Origin: an uncultured Alphaproteobacteria bacterium
GTDB taxonomy: Bacteria; Pseudomonadota; Alphaproteobacteria; RF32; CAG-239
NCBI GenBank assembly: GCA_944391355.1
Contig: CALXTG010000174.1
Span: 1 to 5,741, forward strand
Length of the DNA stretch: 5,741 bases
Reading direction: 5' to 3'
The notes under the pieces are model-generated. The model made no database searches, was not told where the DNA came from, and saw nothing but the letters and a program-made list of their open reading frames with translations. The translations under genes and the position numbers were made by a program. Below are positions 1 to 5,617 of the stretch, one piece after another. How positions within the stretch are numbered: the stretch's first letter is position 1; each line of letters starts with the position of its first letter.

Positions 1-1
1 T

Positions 2-988
2 TTTTATAAGCTGCTGGCAAATGAAAAAATTGTCAAAGTTTTCCATTCCGGACGCCAGGACATCGAAATTTTTCACCATCTTGCCGGATTTATTCCCGCG
101 CCGCTGTTTGATACCCAGATTGCGGCCGCCGCCTGCGGTTTCGGCGAAGCCTCCAGCTACGAAACGCTGGTCAACAAAATCACGCTCCGGGAAATTGACA
201 AAACCTGCCGTTACACCAACTGGAGCAGCCGCCCGCTTGACAAAAAACAGCTGGAATATGCCTTGGGCGATGTCACGCATCTGGTTGACATCTATCTTTA
301 TCTCAAAGATTATCTTGAAAAAAACCATCGTACCGACTGGATAAAAGAAGAAACGGAGCTTCTTTGCAATCCCAAACTTTACGAATGCCCGCCCGAAGAA
401 GCCTGGCTGCGGGTCAAACATCATTCCCGCAATCCGAAATTTTTGACATTGCTCAAAGAGCTGGCAGCCTGGCGCGAACAGCGCGCTCAGGAGCATGACG
501 TGCCGCGTCAGCTGATTCTGCGCGACGAGTGCCTGCAAAGCATCGCCGCCAGCTGGCCCTGCAGCGTCAGCGAACTCGAAAAGATTCGCAACATCCGCAA
601 AGATATCCCTGCCGGCAAACTCGGAGAAGAAATCCTTGAGGTTATCGACAAAGTCAAAACAATGCCGGCGGCCGATTATATCTGCGAAGACACCGGTTCT
701 TACCGCAGCCGCGGCAACACCTCATTACTGCAGGAACTGCTGCGTCTGCTGCTCAAAATAAAAAGCCAGCAGCATGAGGTTGCGCCGCGTTTGATTGCTT
801 CGGAAGATGAACTGCACGATTTTGCAGCCGGACACGACGAAGTGGCATTCATCCGCGGCTGGCGCAATGGCGTTTTCGGCCAAGATGCCTGCAGGCTCCG
901 TGCCGGAGACCTCGGTTTTCGCTACGATCCCGCCTCCCGCGGAATTTTGTTGCTGCCCGCACAAAATAACGACGGTTCCAATTCTTGA
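2..988 (+). CDS. rnd: Ribonuclease D, 3' portion (5' end outside window)
   Basis: A 3'-to-5' exoribonuclease that trims tRNA and other small RNA 3' ends in the cytoplasm. 328 residues are visible; the N-terminus with the first exonuclease motif (DxE) lies off the left edge. Visible motif ExoII is HSGRQD (visible residues 15-20) and ExoIII is YALGDV (86-91), giving the Tyr and Asp of the DEDDy class. Between them, FDTQIAAAACGFGEASSY and YTNWSSRPL match conserved RNase D segments. An HRDC domain follows at about residues 145-220 (LAAWREQRAQEHDVPR, then LRDE), and the remaining C-terminal part is a less conserved helical region. E. coli RNase D is about 375 residues, so roughly 50 residues are probably missing. 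The reading frame is open from base 2; an in-frame TTG at 263 lies inside the nuclease domain and is not a start. The stop codon sits inside the terminator hairpin. Confidence 0.95.
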   Translation, partial: FYKLLANEKIVKVFHSGRQDIEIFHHLAGFIPAPLFDTQIAAAACGFGEASSYETLVNKITLREIDKTCRYTNWSSRPLDKKQLEYALGDVTHLVDIYLYLKDYLEKNHRTDWIKEETELLCNPKLYECPPEEAWLRVKHHSRNPKFLTLLKELAAWREQRAQEHDVPRQLILRDECLQSIAASWPCSVSELEKIRNIRKDIPAGKLGEEILEVIDKVKTMPAADYICEDTGSYRSRGNTSLLQELLRLLLKIKSQQHEVAPRLIASEDELHDFAAGHDEVAFIRGWRNGVFGQDACRLRAGDLGFRYDPASRGILLLPAQNNDGSNS

Positions 989-1001
989 AACCGTCGTTTC
1001 T
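968..1001 (+). terminator. Hairpin terminator shared by rnd and arsR
   Basis: The arms AACGACGGTT (968-977) and AACCGTCGTT (989-998) form a perfect 10-bp stem with an 11-base loop, followed by TTTCT. The rnd stop codon (986-988) lies in the loop. Read on the minus strand, the same stem is followed by ATTTTGT, so it can also end transcription of the convergent arsR gene, whose stop is 30 bases away. The tails are modest on both sides, so efficiency is uncertain. Confidence 0.75.
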
Positions 1002-1027
1002 CACCACACACCCAACTTCTGTTATTT

Positions 1028-1324
1028 TTATGCCGACTTATAATGCCGGTTATACATACCATCAAGCAAAGCCAAAATTTTCAGCACTTTGTCGCTCATA
1101 ATCGAATAAAAAATCGTTTGTGCCGACCGCCGCGTCTTAACAATATTCTCGGCTCGCAAAATCGCCAGATGCTGCGACAGTGCCGACTGGCTCAAACCGA
1201 CCATTTTTTCCAATTGTCCCACATTAAGTTCCTGATCCTGAAGATAAAATAATATCTCCAGCCTCTTTTCATTTCCCAGAGCCTTCAATAATTTTGACCC
1301 CAGAGTAACAGCCAAATTCTTCAT
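1028..1324 (-). CDS. ArsR-family winged-helix repressor, BigR-like, without cysteines
   Basis: A 98-residue dimeric DNA-binding regulator of the ArsR/SmtB family, of typical length. KALGNEKRLEILFYL (14-28) is the conserved first helices; the helix-turn-helix spans about 37-63 with recognition segment LSQSALSQHLAILRAENIV, and the wing is VKTRRSAQTIFYSI (62-75). The LSQSALSQHL/RR..QTI.YS pattern is closest, from memory, to the BigR/SqrR/YgaV sulfur- and redox-responsive branch. Those sensors use two cysteines; this protein has none, with Phe26 where BigR has its first Cys. The ArsR CxC site and the SmtB alpha5 metal ligands are also not evident. The inducer is therefore unknown. ATG at 1324 is preceded by AGGAG about 9 bases upstream. 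It is convergent with rnd and divergent from xseB; no obvious structural target gene (rhodanese, sulfur dioxygenase, arsenic pump) is visible nearby. Confidence 0.9.
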   Translation of the reverse strand: MKNLAVTLGSKLLKALGNEKRLEILFYLQDQELNVGQLEKMVGLSQSALSQHLAILRAENIVKTRRSAQTIFYSIMSDKVLKILALLDGMYNRHYKSA

Positions 1325-1390
1325 AATCTTTTCTCCTGTAAACTACATTACTAATTTAGCATAAAATAAGGCAGGACAACAGTTATAGCT

Positions 1391-1433
1391 AAACTAAACT
1401 ACATATATATTTATGTATATATGACTTTAGTTT
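1391..1433. promoter_or_regulatory. Long AT-rich imperfect palindrome, candidate ArsR-type operator
   Basis: The left arm AAACTAAACTACATATATA (1391-1409) pairs with TATATATGACTTTAGTTT (1416-1433), whose complement AAACTAAAGTCATATATA differs by one indel and a couple of bases. It lies in the 186-base divergent gap between arsR and xseB, where an autoregulatory ArsR operator is expected. A 10-base direct repeat, TAAACTACAT, occurs at 1339-1348 (just before the arsR ribosome binding site) and again at 1395-1404 within the left arm. A further perfect inverted repeat, GTTTAAT/ATTAAAC (1430-1436/1442-1448), adjoins it. That the repressor binds here is inferred from position and symmetry. Confidence 0.45.
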
Positions 1434-1455
1434 AATAAAAAATTAAACCCTGAAC

Positions 1456-1484
1456 TTGCTATTAGGAAATAAATATAATAATAT
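1456..1484 (+). promoter_or_regulatory. Candidate sigma70-type promoter for xseB-ispA
   Basis: TTGCTA (1456-1461) and TAATAT (1479-1484) are separated by 17 bases and lie about 27 bases before the xseB start, giving a short leader. Each box matches four of six consensus positions. The surrounding AT richness makes chance matches likely, so this is tentative. The candidate operator ends about 23 bases upstream of the -35 box. Confidence 0.35.
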
Positions 1485-1510
1485 GGCCGTAACCAAACGG
1501 AGAGGATAGA

Positions 1511-1756
1511 ATGACACAGGATGAAATTAAAAATCTGAACTTTGAAGAAGCTTTGCAGCAGCTTGAAAATATTGTCCGCGAACTCGAAGCCGGACGCATT
1601 AAACTGGACGACGCGGTTGCCGCTTATGAAAAAGCCACGGCCCTCAAACAGCTTTGTGAAAACAAGCTGAAAGCCGCCCAGCTCAAAATTGAAAAAATTG
1701 AAGTCAAACCTGACGGCAGCCTGAGCGTTGCCCCTCTGGACAATGTTGAAGAATAA
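1511..1756 (+). CDS. xseB: Exodeoxyribonuclease VII small subunit
   Basis: The small subunit of exonuclease VII, which with several copies bound to one XseA degrades single-stranded DNA to short oligonucleotides in the cytoplasm; the catalytic residues are on XseA, which is not in this window. The 81-residue length is typical. The diagnostic segment is LNFEEALQQLENIVRELEAG (9-28), followed by LDDAVAAYEKATALKQLCE and a second helix KLKAAQLKIEKI; together these form the two-helix hairpin of the family. The ATG at 1511 has GGAGAGGA (1499-1506) just upstream. The stop overlaps the ispA start by one base (TAATG), so the two genes are cotranscribed and probably translationally coupled. The xseB-ispA order is common in proteobacteria. 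Confidence 0.96.
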   Translation: MTQDEIKNLNFEEALQQLENIVRELEAGRIKLDDAVAAYEKATALKQLCENKLKAAQLKIEKIEVKPDGSLSVAPLDNVEE

Positions 1757-2649
1757 TGACCGATATCCAAACCGTACTCGGCGAATATTCGCAATGGTTT
1801 AACCGGCATCTTGACAGCTTTTTTCCCCTGCCCGCCGGACAGGAAAAAAGGGTTGTCGAAGCCATGCGCTATTCCGTTGTCAACGGCGGAAAACGGCTGC
1901 GCCCGTTTCTGGTTTCGGAAACCGCAGCCCTGTTCGGCATACCGCGGGAACAAACCCTGAATACCGCCGCCGCTCTGGAAATGCTTCATTCCTATTCGCT
2001 GATTCATGATGACCTGCCGGCCATGGACAATGATGACCTGCGCCGCGGCCTTCCCACCTGCCATAAACAATTTGATGAAGCAACGGCCATTCTGGCCGGC
2101 GACGGCCTGCTGACCTATGCTTTTGAAATCCTCAGCCGTCCCCAAACTGCCGATTCGGAAACCCGTCTGGCTCTGATTTCTCTGTTAAGCCGGGATGCCG
2201 GCGCCTTCCGCGGCATGATTGCCGGCCAGATGCTTGACCTGCACGCCGAACAAAGCCGCGAAGAAAATAAAAACCGGCTGGTTACCCGCATTGAAGAAAT
2301 GAAAACCGGCTGCCTGCTTCGTTTTGCCTGCGAAGCCGGCGCTCTGCTCGGCCGGGCATCTCCCGAACAACGCCAGGCTCTGATTAATTATGCCCGCGCC
2401 GTCGGCCAGACTTTTCAAATCAGCGATGATATTCTCGACGTTGAAGGCTCGCCCGAATTGATGGGCAAAACGCTCAATAAAGATCAAACCCAGGGGAAAG
2501 TCACCTTTGTCAGTCTTTACGGGCTGGAACCGGCCAAAAAAATTGCCGCCGAATTAACCGAACAAGCCAAAGACACTCTTCGTATTTTCGGTACCGGCGC
2601 CGAAAATCTGCATCGTCTGGCCGATTTTATCATCACCCGCAATCACTGA
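1756..2649 (+). CDS. ispA: Farnesyl diphosphate synthase (geranyltranstransferase)
   Basis: A cytoplasmic trans-prenyltransferase that condenses dimethylallyl and geranyl diphosphate with isopentenyl diphosphate to give C15 farnesyl diphosphate, precursor of quinones and undecaprenyl carriers. 297 residues is normal. GGKRLRP (44-50) is the IPP-binding region; the first Asp-rich motif is DDLPAMDNDD (85-94), with the four-residue DDxxxxD spacing of bacterial type enzymes, followed by LRRG; the second is SDDILD (223-228). GQMLDL (157-162), MKTG (182-185) and the NKDQTQGK segment (241-248) are also conserved. Tyr80, five residues before the first Asp, is the bulky residue that limits product to C15 in characterised bacterial farnesyl synthases. 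Translation starts at the ATG overlapping the xseB stop; no independent ribosome site is evident. The dxs gene that often follows in this cluster is absent here; a terminator comes directly after the stop. Confidence 0.95.
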   Translation: MTDIQTVLGEYSQWFNRHLDSFFPLPAGQEKRVVEAMRYSVVNGGKRLRPFLVSETAALFGIPREQTLNTAAALEMLHSYSLIHDDLPAMDNDDLRRGLPTCHKQFDEATAILAGDGLLTYAFEILSRPQTADSETRLALISLLSRDAGAFRGMIAGQMLDLHAEQSREENKNRLVTRIEEMKTGCLLRFACEAGALLGRASPEQRQALINYARAVGQTFQISDDILDVEGSPELMGKTLNKDQTQGKVTFVSLYGLEPAKKIAAELTEQAKDTLRIFGTGAENLHRLADFIITRNH

Positions 2650-2655
2650 TCCTGC

Positions 2656-2692
2656 AAAAAAAATCCCGCTCTGAAAAGGGCGGGATTTCTTA
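2656..2692. terminator. Bidirectional terminator between ispA and the thiol-disulfide gene
   Basis: AAATCCCGC (2661-2669) and GCGGGATTT (2680-2688) form a perfect 9-bp stem with a 10-base loop. On the plus strand it runs into TTTCTT, ending xseB-ispA. On the minus strand it is followed by a run of eight T (the A tract at 2656-2663, partly within the stem), a strong tail for the convergent gene that stops at 2708. Confidence 0.88.
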
Positions 2693-2707
2693 ATGCCTCA
2701 GTCCGAT

Positions 2708-3439
2708 TTACTTGGCGGCTTTGGCCTGATTAATCTGATCCTGAATAACTTTTTCATCCAGAGTCTGAACAATCTGACCGTTGATAATCAAGGTCGGAAC
2801 GCCGTTAATCTGCAGCTTCTGAGCCAATTCGGAAGTCGATTTCAGCAAATTGCTGATTTTTTCCGAATTCATGTCGGCTTTCATTTTTTCCAGATCAACA
2901 CCGGCTTTAACGGCCAATTCATCAACTTTGGCTTCGGTCAGAGAACCTTCGCTTTCCATCAGAGCCGAATAAACTTCGGCATATTTGCCCTGTTCGCCGG
3001 CTGCCAGAGAAGCACGGGCAGCGTATTCGGAAACCGGAGCCAGGAAAGTCATTTCCCTTAATACGACTTTAACATCGGGGTTGTTGGCAACAACCGACAT
3101 CAGAGCCGGATACAATCTGTGGCAGAAATGGCAGGAGAAGTCAAAAAATTCAACAACCGTAACCGTGCCCTCGGGATTACCGATAACGCCGACGCCTTCG
3201 GCATTAACGATTTCATCCATATTATCCTGAATCAGAGCCTGAGCCTGTTTCATAGCTTCGTCTCTCATTTTCTGTTCCTGAGCCTGTAACGCTTTAACAA
3301 TGATTTCCGGATTGTTCATCAGGGTTTCTTCAACGCTGACCGGTTTGTTTTTCTGGCAGCAGACCAGACACAGAACCAGAGCGGCAACCGCAACGACCAA
3401 TGCCAAAATCGAAACATAGATAGCACTAATTTTGTTCAT
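2708..3439 (-). CDS. Membrane-anchored DsbA/ScsC-like thiol-disulfide oxidoreductase
   Basis: A thioredoxin-fold protein expected to make or isomerise disulfides in the periplasm. The 243 residues begin with a hydrophobic segment (about 6-28, ISAIYVSILALVVAVAA onward) that should act as an uncleaved anchor or signal. Next comes a charged helical region (about 34-78, ETLMNNPEIIVKALQAQEQK onward) resembling the ScsC N-terminal oligomerisation helices, then the thioredoxin-like domain: FFDFSCHFCHRLYP carries the CHFC active site (Cys103, Cys106), an all-helical insert follows, and GVPT (213-216) supplies the cis-proline. The trimeric ScsC and Wolbachia alpha-DsbA2 proteins share this architecture, which would suggest isomerase rather than pure oxidase activity; that is inference. 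Start: ATG with AAGGA nine bases upstream. It appears monocistronic, convergent with ispA and divergent from the phosphate operon. Three extra cysteines lie at the end of the anchor (24, 27, 28). Confidence 0.9.
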   Translation of the reverse strand: MNKISAIYVSILALVVAVAALVLCLVCCQKNKPVSVEETLMNNPEIIVKALQAQEQKMRDEAMKQAQALIQDNMDEIVNAEGVGVIGNPEGTVTVVEFFDFSCHFCHRLYPALMSVVANNPDVKVVLREMTFLAPVSEYAARASLAAGEQGKYAEVYSALMESEGSLTEAKVDELAVKAGVDLEKMKADMNSEKISNLLKSTSELAQKLQINGVPTLIINGQIVQTLDEKVIQDQINQAKAAK

Positions 3440-3482
3440 TACAAATAATCCTTAAGGTTTAAATTTTAATCAAAACATATAT

Positions 3483-3511
3483 AATTTAGCTAATATCTAA
3501 TTTATTTACAA
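3483..3511 (-). promoter_or_regulatory. Candidate promoter for the thiol-disulfide gene
   Basis: On the minus strand TTGTAA (complement of 3506-3511) and TAAATT (complement of 3483-3488) are spaced by 17 bases, each four of six to consensus, about 43 bases before the start codon. The 8-base palindrome TTAGCTAA (3486-3493) overlaps the -10 box. The gap is very AT-rich, so confidence is low. Confidence 0.3.
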
Positions 3512-3524
3512 GTGCTAAAATAAA

Positions 3525-3530
3525 TATAAT
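3525..3530 (+). promoter_or_regulatory. Possible -10 box for the phoU-like/pit operon
   Basis: An exact TATAAT lies 88 bases before the ATG of the PhoU-like gene in the AT-rich divergent gap. No convincing -35 box is present at 16-18 bases upstream, and I see no recognisable Pho box. It is listed as the best candidate only. Confidence 0.2.
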
Positions 3531-3600
3531 TTGTTAAAATAAAGCAAATTTATAAAGCATTTAAAAAAATTAGGCTCTATATTGGAGACAAAGATTTACC

Positions 3601-3606
3601 AAGGAA
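3601..3606 (+). promoter_or_regulatory. Ribosome binding site that decides the PhoU-like start
   Basis: AAGGAA lies 11 bases before ATG 3618, slightly long but acceptable spacing. The earlier in-frame TTG at 3582 has no comparable purine-rich site, which favours the ATG and a start MFHLKF, similar to other members of the family that begin MF. Confidence 0.55.
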
Positions 3607-3617
3607 AGAACGTAAAC

Positions 3618-4277
3618 ATGTTTCATCTTAAATTTTCTTTATTTTCCCAAACCAAATCGCTGGAAAATAAGATAGATTTATTCCACGACAAGCTGCTAGA
3701 TGCCGGCATGACTTTCAAAAAAGCTATCCGTATCTATCTGGCCGAACAGAAAAGCGAAGAATTCAAAAAGGCCAGCAAACAGATAAAACAGATTGAACAT
3801 GATGCCGACAACCTGCGCCGCGACATCGAGCAAAAACTCTATACCCAAAACCTGATTCCCGATCTGCGCGCTGACGTTCTGCATATTGTCGAAAATCTCG
3901 ATAAAGTCATTAACAAATTTGATGAAGTCACTTACCAGTTTTTCGTTGAAATCCCTGAAATTCCCGCAGATTACCACAGCCGTATGATTGAGCTCTGCGA
4001 CCTGGTTTCCGACTGCGCCGAAAACATGGCCATTGCGTCGCGTTCTTTTTTCCGCGACTTCAGCCTGGTTCGTGATTTTTCGCAGAAGGTCTATTATATG
4101 GAACATGAATCCGATTTGGTTTCCGGCCGCCTGCGCGAAGCGATCTTCGCCTCCGAACTGCCGCTTGCCAATAAACTGCAGCTCAGCAACGTCATTAATG
4201 AAGTTGCCGACATCGGCGACATTGCCGAAGACTTTATTGATGAACTGCTGATTTTTACCATTAAGCGAGATATTTAA
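3618..4277 (+). CDS. PhoU-like DUF47 protein, partner of the phosphate permease
   Basis: A cytoplasmic, all-helical protein of the DUF47 / TIGR00153 family (distant PhoU relatives), which is typically encoded next to PiT permeases and thought to modulate phosphate uptake. From the ATG it has 219 residues, usual for the family. Two repeated helical bundles carry the PhoU-type acidic metal-binding motifs: KQIEHDADNLRRDI in the first half and YYMEHESDLVSGRLREAI in the second; INEVADIGDIAEDFIDEL near the C-terminus is also characteristic. No signal peptide or membrane segment is seen. The stop overlaps the permease start by one base (TAATG), so the two are coupled and likely made in fixed ratio. 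An upstream TTG at 3582 would add 12 residues but lacks a ribosome site. Family and partnership are firm; the regulatory mechanism is not established from sequence. Confidence 0.92.
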   Translation: MFHLKFSLFSQTKSLENKIDLFHDKLLDAGMTFKKAIRIYLAEQKSEEFKKASKQIKQIEHDADNLRRDIEQKLYTQNLIPDLRADVLHIVENLDKVINKFDEVTYQFFVEIPEIPADYHSRMIELCDLVSDCAENMAIASRSFFRDFSLVRDFSQKVYYMEHESDLVSGRLREAIFASELPLANKLQLSNVINEVADIGDIAEDFIDELLIFTIKRDI

Positions 4278-5332
4278 TGGATCCGGTATATTTCATATTT
4301 TTAAGCAGCGGCCTGTTTCTCGGCTGGTCTTTGGGCGCCAATGACGCCGCCAATATTTTCGGAACCGCAGTCGGCACCAAGATGGTTCGATTTCGCACCG
4401 CCGCCGTTATCGCCTCCCTGTTTATTATTCTCGGCGCGGTCTATGCCGGCGCCGGCACCAGCCGCACGCTCGGCGAACTGGGAACCGTCAACGCCCTGCC
4501 CGGCGCTTTTATGGTCGCGCTTTCCGCCGCTGCCGCCGTTTACTGGATGATCGAAACCGGAATTCCCGTCTCAACTTCCCAGTCAATTGTCGGCGCTATC
4601 ATCGGCTGGAACCTGTACAGCGGCAAACCAACCGATTACGAAGTCCTGGGCACAATTGTCAGTACTTGGGTAATCTGCCCGGTTTTAAGCGGGATTCTCG
4701 CCGTTCTGATTTATCTGCTGGTAAAACTGATCATGCATAAATCACGCATCCATATTTTGCGTCAGGACTGCTATATCCGCGCCGGACTGATTATCATCGG
4801 CGCATTCGGCGCTTATGCGCTCGGCGCCAATAACATTGCCAATGTCATGGGCGTTTTTGTAGATTCCAGTCCCTTTCCGGCCTTAAATTTCGGTCATGAC
4901 TGGCACTTGAACAGCACTCAGGTTTTGTTCTTAATCGGCGCCTTATCCATCAGCGTCGGCGTTTTCACTTATTCCCGCAAAGTCATTGATACAATCGGCA
5001 ACGGCCTGATGTCAATGTCGCCGGCCGTCGCCTGGATTGTCGTCTTTGCCCAGTCGCTGGTCTTGTTTCTGTTTGCGTCACAAGGATTAAAAAACTTATT
5101 GGAAAGCAGCGGCCTGCCCTCTTTACCGTTGGTGCCGGTTTCCAGCTCTCAGGCTGTTATCGGCGCAGTCATCGGCATCGGCCTTGCCAAAGGCGGCCGC
5201 GGCGTTAAATGGTCGGTTCTCGGCAAAATAGCCCTCGGTTGGATAACAACCCCGGTTATCTCGGCAATTCTGTGCTTTATTTCGCTGTTCTTTTTGGAAA
5301 ACGTCTTCAACCAGATTGTTTTTGAACCCTAA
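4277..5332 (+). CDS. pit: PiT-family inorganic phosphate transporter
   Basis: An inner-membrane permease of the PiT (SLC20) family, expected to import phosphate or metal-phosphate with protons or sodium at low affinity. The 351 residues contain about ten hydrophobic segments. The internal two-fold repeat is clear: GANDAAN (20-26) and PVSTSQSIVGAIIGWN (from 97) in the first half match GANNIAN (183-189) and PVSSSQAVIGAVIG (from 287) in the second. These re-entrant signature motifs line the phosphate and cation sites. The second signature has Asn where the first has Asp, a variant I recall in several bacterial and archaeal members. A short basic cytoplasmic linker (about 150-166) joins the halves, without the long loop found in E. 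coli PitA. It lies directly downstream of the DUF47 gene with a TAATG overlap. CysP-type sulfate permeases belong to the same superfamily, but the DUF47 partner favours phosphate. Confidence 0.93.
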   Translation: MDPVYFIFLSSGLFLGWSLGANDAANIFGTAVGTKMVRFRTAAVIASLFIILGAVYAGAGTSRTLGELGTVNALPGAFMVALSAAAAVYWMIETGIPVSTSQSIVGAIIGWNLYSGKPTDYEVLGTIVSTWVICPVLSGILAVLIYLLVKLIMHKSRIHILRQDCYIRAGLIIIGAFGAYALGANNIANVMGVFVDSSPFPALNFGHDWHLNSTQVLFLIGALSISVGVFTYSRKVIDTIGNGLMSMSPAVAWIVVFAQSLVLFLFASQGLKNLLESSGLPSLPLVPVSSSQAVIGAVIGIGLAKGGRGVKWSVLGKIALGWITTPVISAILCFISLFFLENVFNQIVFEP

Positions 5333-5399
5333 TCGTCCACTTCTGCCCCTCCGGCCTGACCATTCTCTTCTCGGTCACCCACGGGCTTGACTATCTTCT

Positions 5400-5419
5400 C
5401 TATTGTCATCTCCGGCTTC
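5400..5419 (+). repeat. Degenerate left-arm copy of the downstream palindrome
   Basis: CTATTGTCATCTCCGGCTTC shares TATTGTCAT and CTCC with the left arm that begins at 5426, with one base missing and then divergence. It stands 25 bases before the intact arm in the same orientation and looks like a truncated older copy. Confidence 0.45.
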
Positions 5420-5425
5420 CTTTTT

Positions 5426-5519
5426 TATTGTCATGCTCCAACTTGATTGGAGCATCCGGGTTAACCAAATAAATTTATTATTGAGCTGGATGTCCGGATC
5501 AAGTCCGAACATGACAATA
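5426..5519. repeat. Compound inverted-repeat element (two hairpins inside a palindrome)
   Basis: The outer ends TATTGTCATG (5426-5435) and CATGACAATA (5510-5519) are perfect 10-base inverted repeats. Each arm also folds on its own: ATGCTCCAA/TTGGAGCAT (5433-5441/5447-5455), 9 bp with loop CTTGA, and ATGTCCGGA/TCCGAACAT (5490-5498/5504-5512), 9 bp with one mismatch and loop TCAAG. The two loops are complementary. Stem bases differ between the arms yet pair within each arm. The pattern resembles dispersed TGTCATGC...CTTGAT... repeats known to me from alphaproteobacterial genomes. It lies 93 bases after pit and could stabilise or end its transcript. Confidence 0.8.
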
Positions 5520-5525
5520 GAAGGG

Positions 5526-5542
5526 TAAGCCCGAATATAACA
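5526..5542 (+). repeat. Degenerate right-arm copy 1
   Basis: TAAGCCCGAATATAACA matches 13 of 17 bases of the right-arm segment CAAGTCCGAACATGACA (5500-5516), in the same orientation and shortly after it. All four differences are transitions, as expected of decay by point mutation. Confidence 0.45.
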
Positions 5543-5560
5543 GTTAAGAGGAAAATACTC

Positions 5561-5581
5561 GGAACAAGCCCAAGCATAACA
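5561..5581 (+). repeat. Degenerate right-arm copy 2
   Basis: The 21 bases starting GGAACAAGCCCAAG match 16 of 21 positions of the right-arm segment at 5496-5516, in the same orientation. Of the five differences, four are transitions. Together with the previous copy it suggests repeated insertion at this site. Confidence 0.5.
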
Positions 5582-5617
5582 TGTAAAAAAACTTAATAAA
5601 AAACAAAATACCGACGG

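Noticed and set aside
263..988. A separate 241-residue gene starting at a TTG
   Set aside because: The same frame is open back to base 2 and encodes the upstream RNase D motifs; the TTG codes for the Leu within YALGD of motif ExoIII.
1624..2145. Minus-strand open frame opposite xseB/ispA
   Set aside because: It is a shadow of two well-supported plus-strand genes and shows no recognisable protein family features.
2693..3061. Plus-strand open frame opposite the thiol-disulfide gene
   Set aside because: It overlaps the CHFC-bearing gene in antisense; its Phe/Asn-rich composition is what the complement of Lys/Glu/Leu codons gives.
3322..3375. Lipoprotein lipobox in the thiol-disulfide protein
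   Set aside because: The residues before Cys24, Cys27 and Cys28 are Leu, Val and Cys; a lipobox needs a small residue (Gly, Ala or Ser) at that position.
3582..3617. TTG start extending the PhoU-like protein by 12 residues
   Set aside because: There is no ribosome site before the TTG, the extra residues do not resemble the family, and ATG 3618 has AAGGAA upstream.
3440..3617. Riboswitch or Pho box before the phosphate operon
   Set aside because: The gap is low-complexity AT sequence without GC-rich paired elements or tandem CTGTCAT-like half sites.
5357..5377. Hairpin TGACC/GGTCA just after pit as its terminator
   Set aside because: The stem is only 5 bp with an 11-base loop and has no T run after it.
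5400..5582. CRISPR array
   Set aside because: The repeated pieces are inverted and unequally degraded, with irregular spacing, and no cas gene is present.
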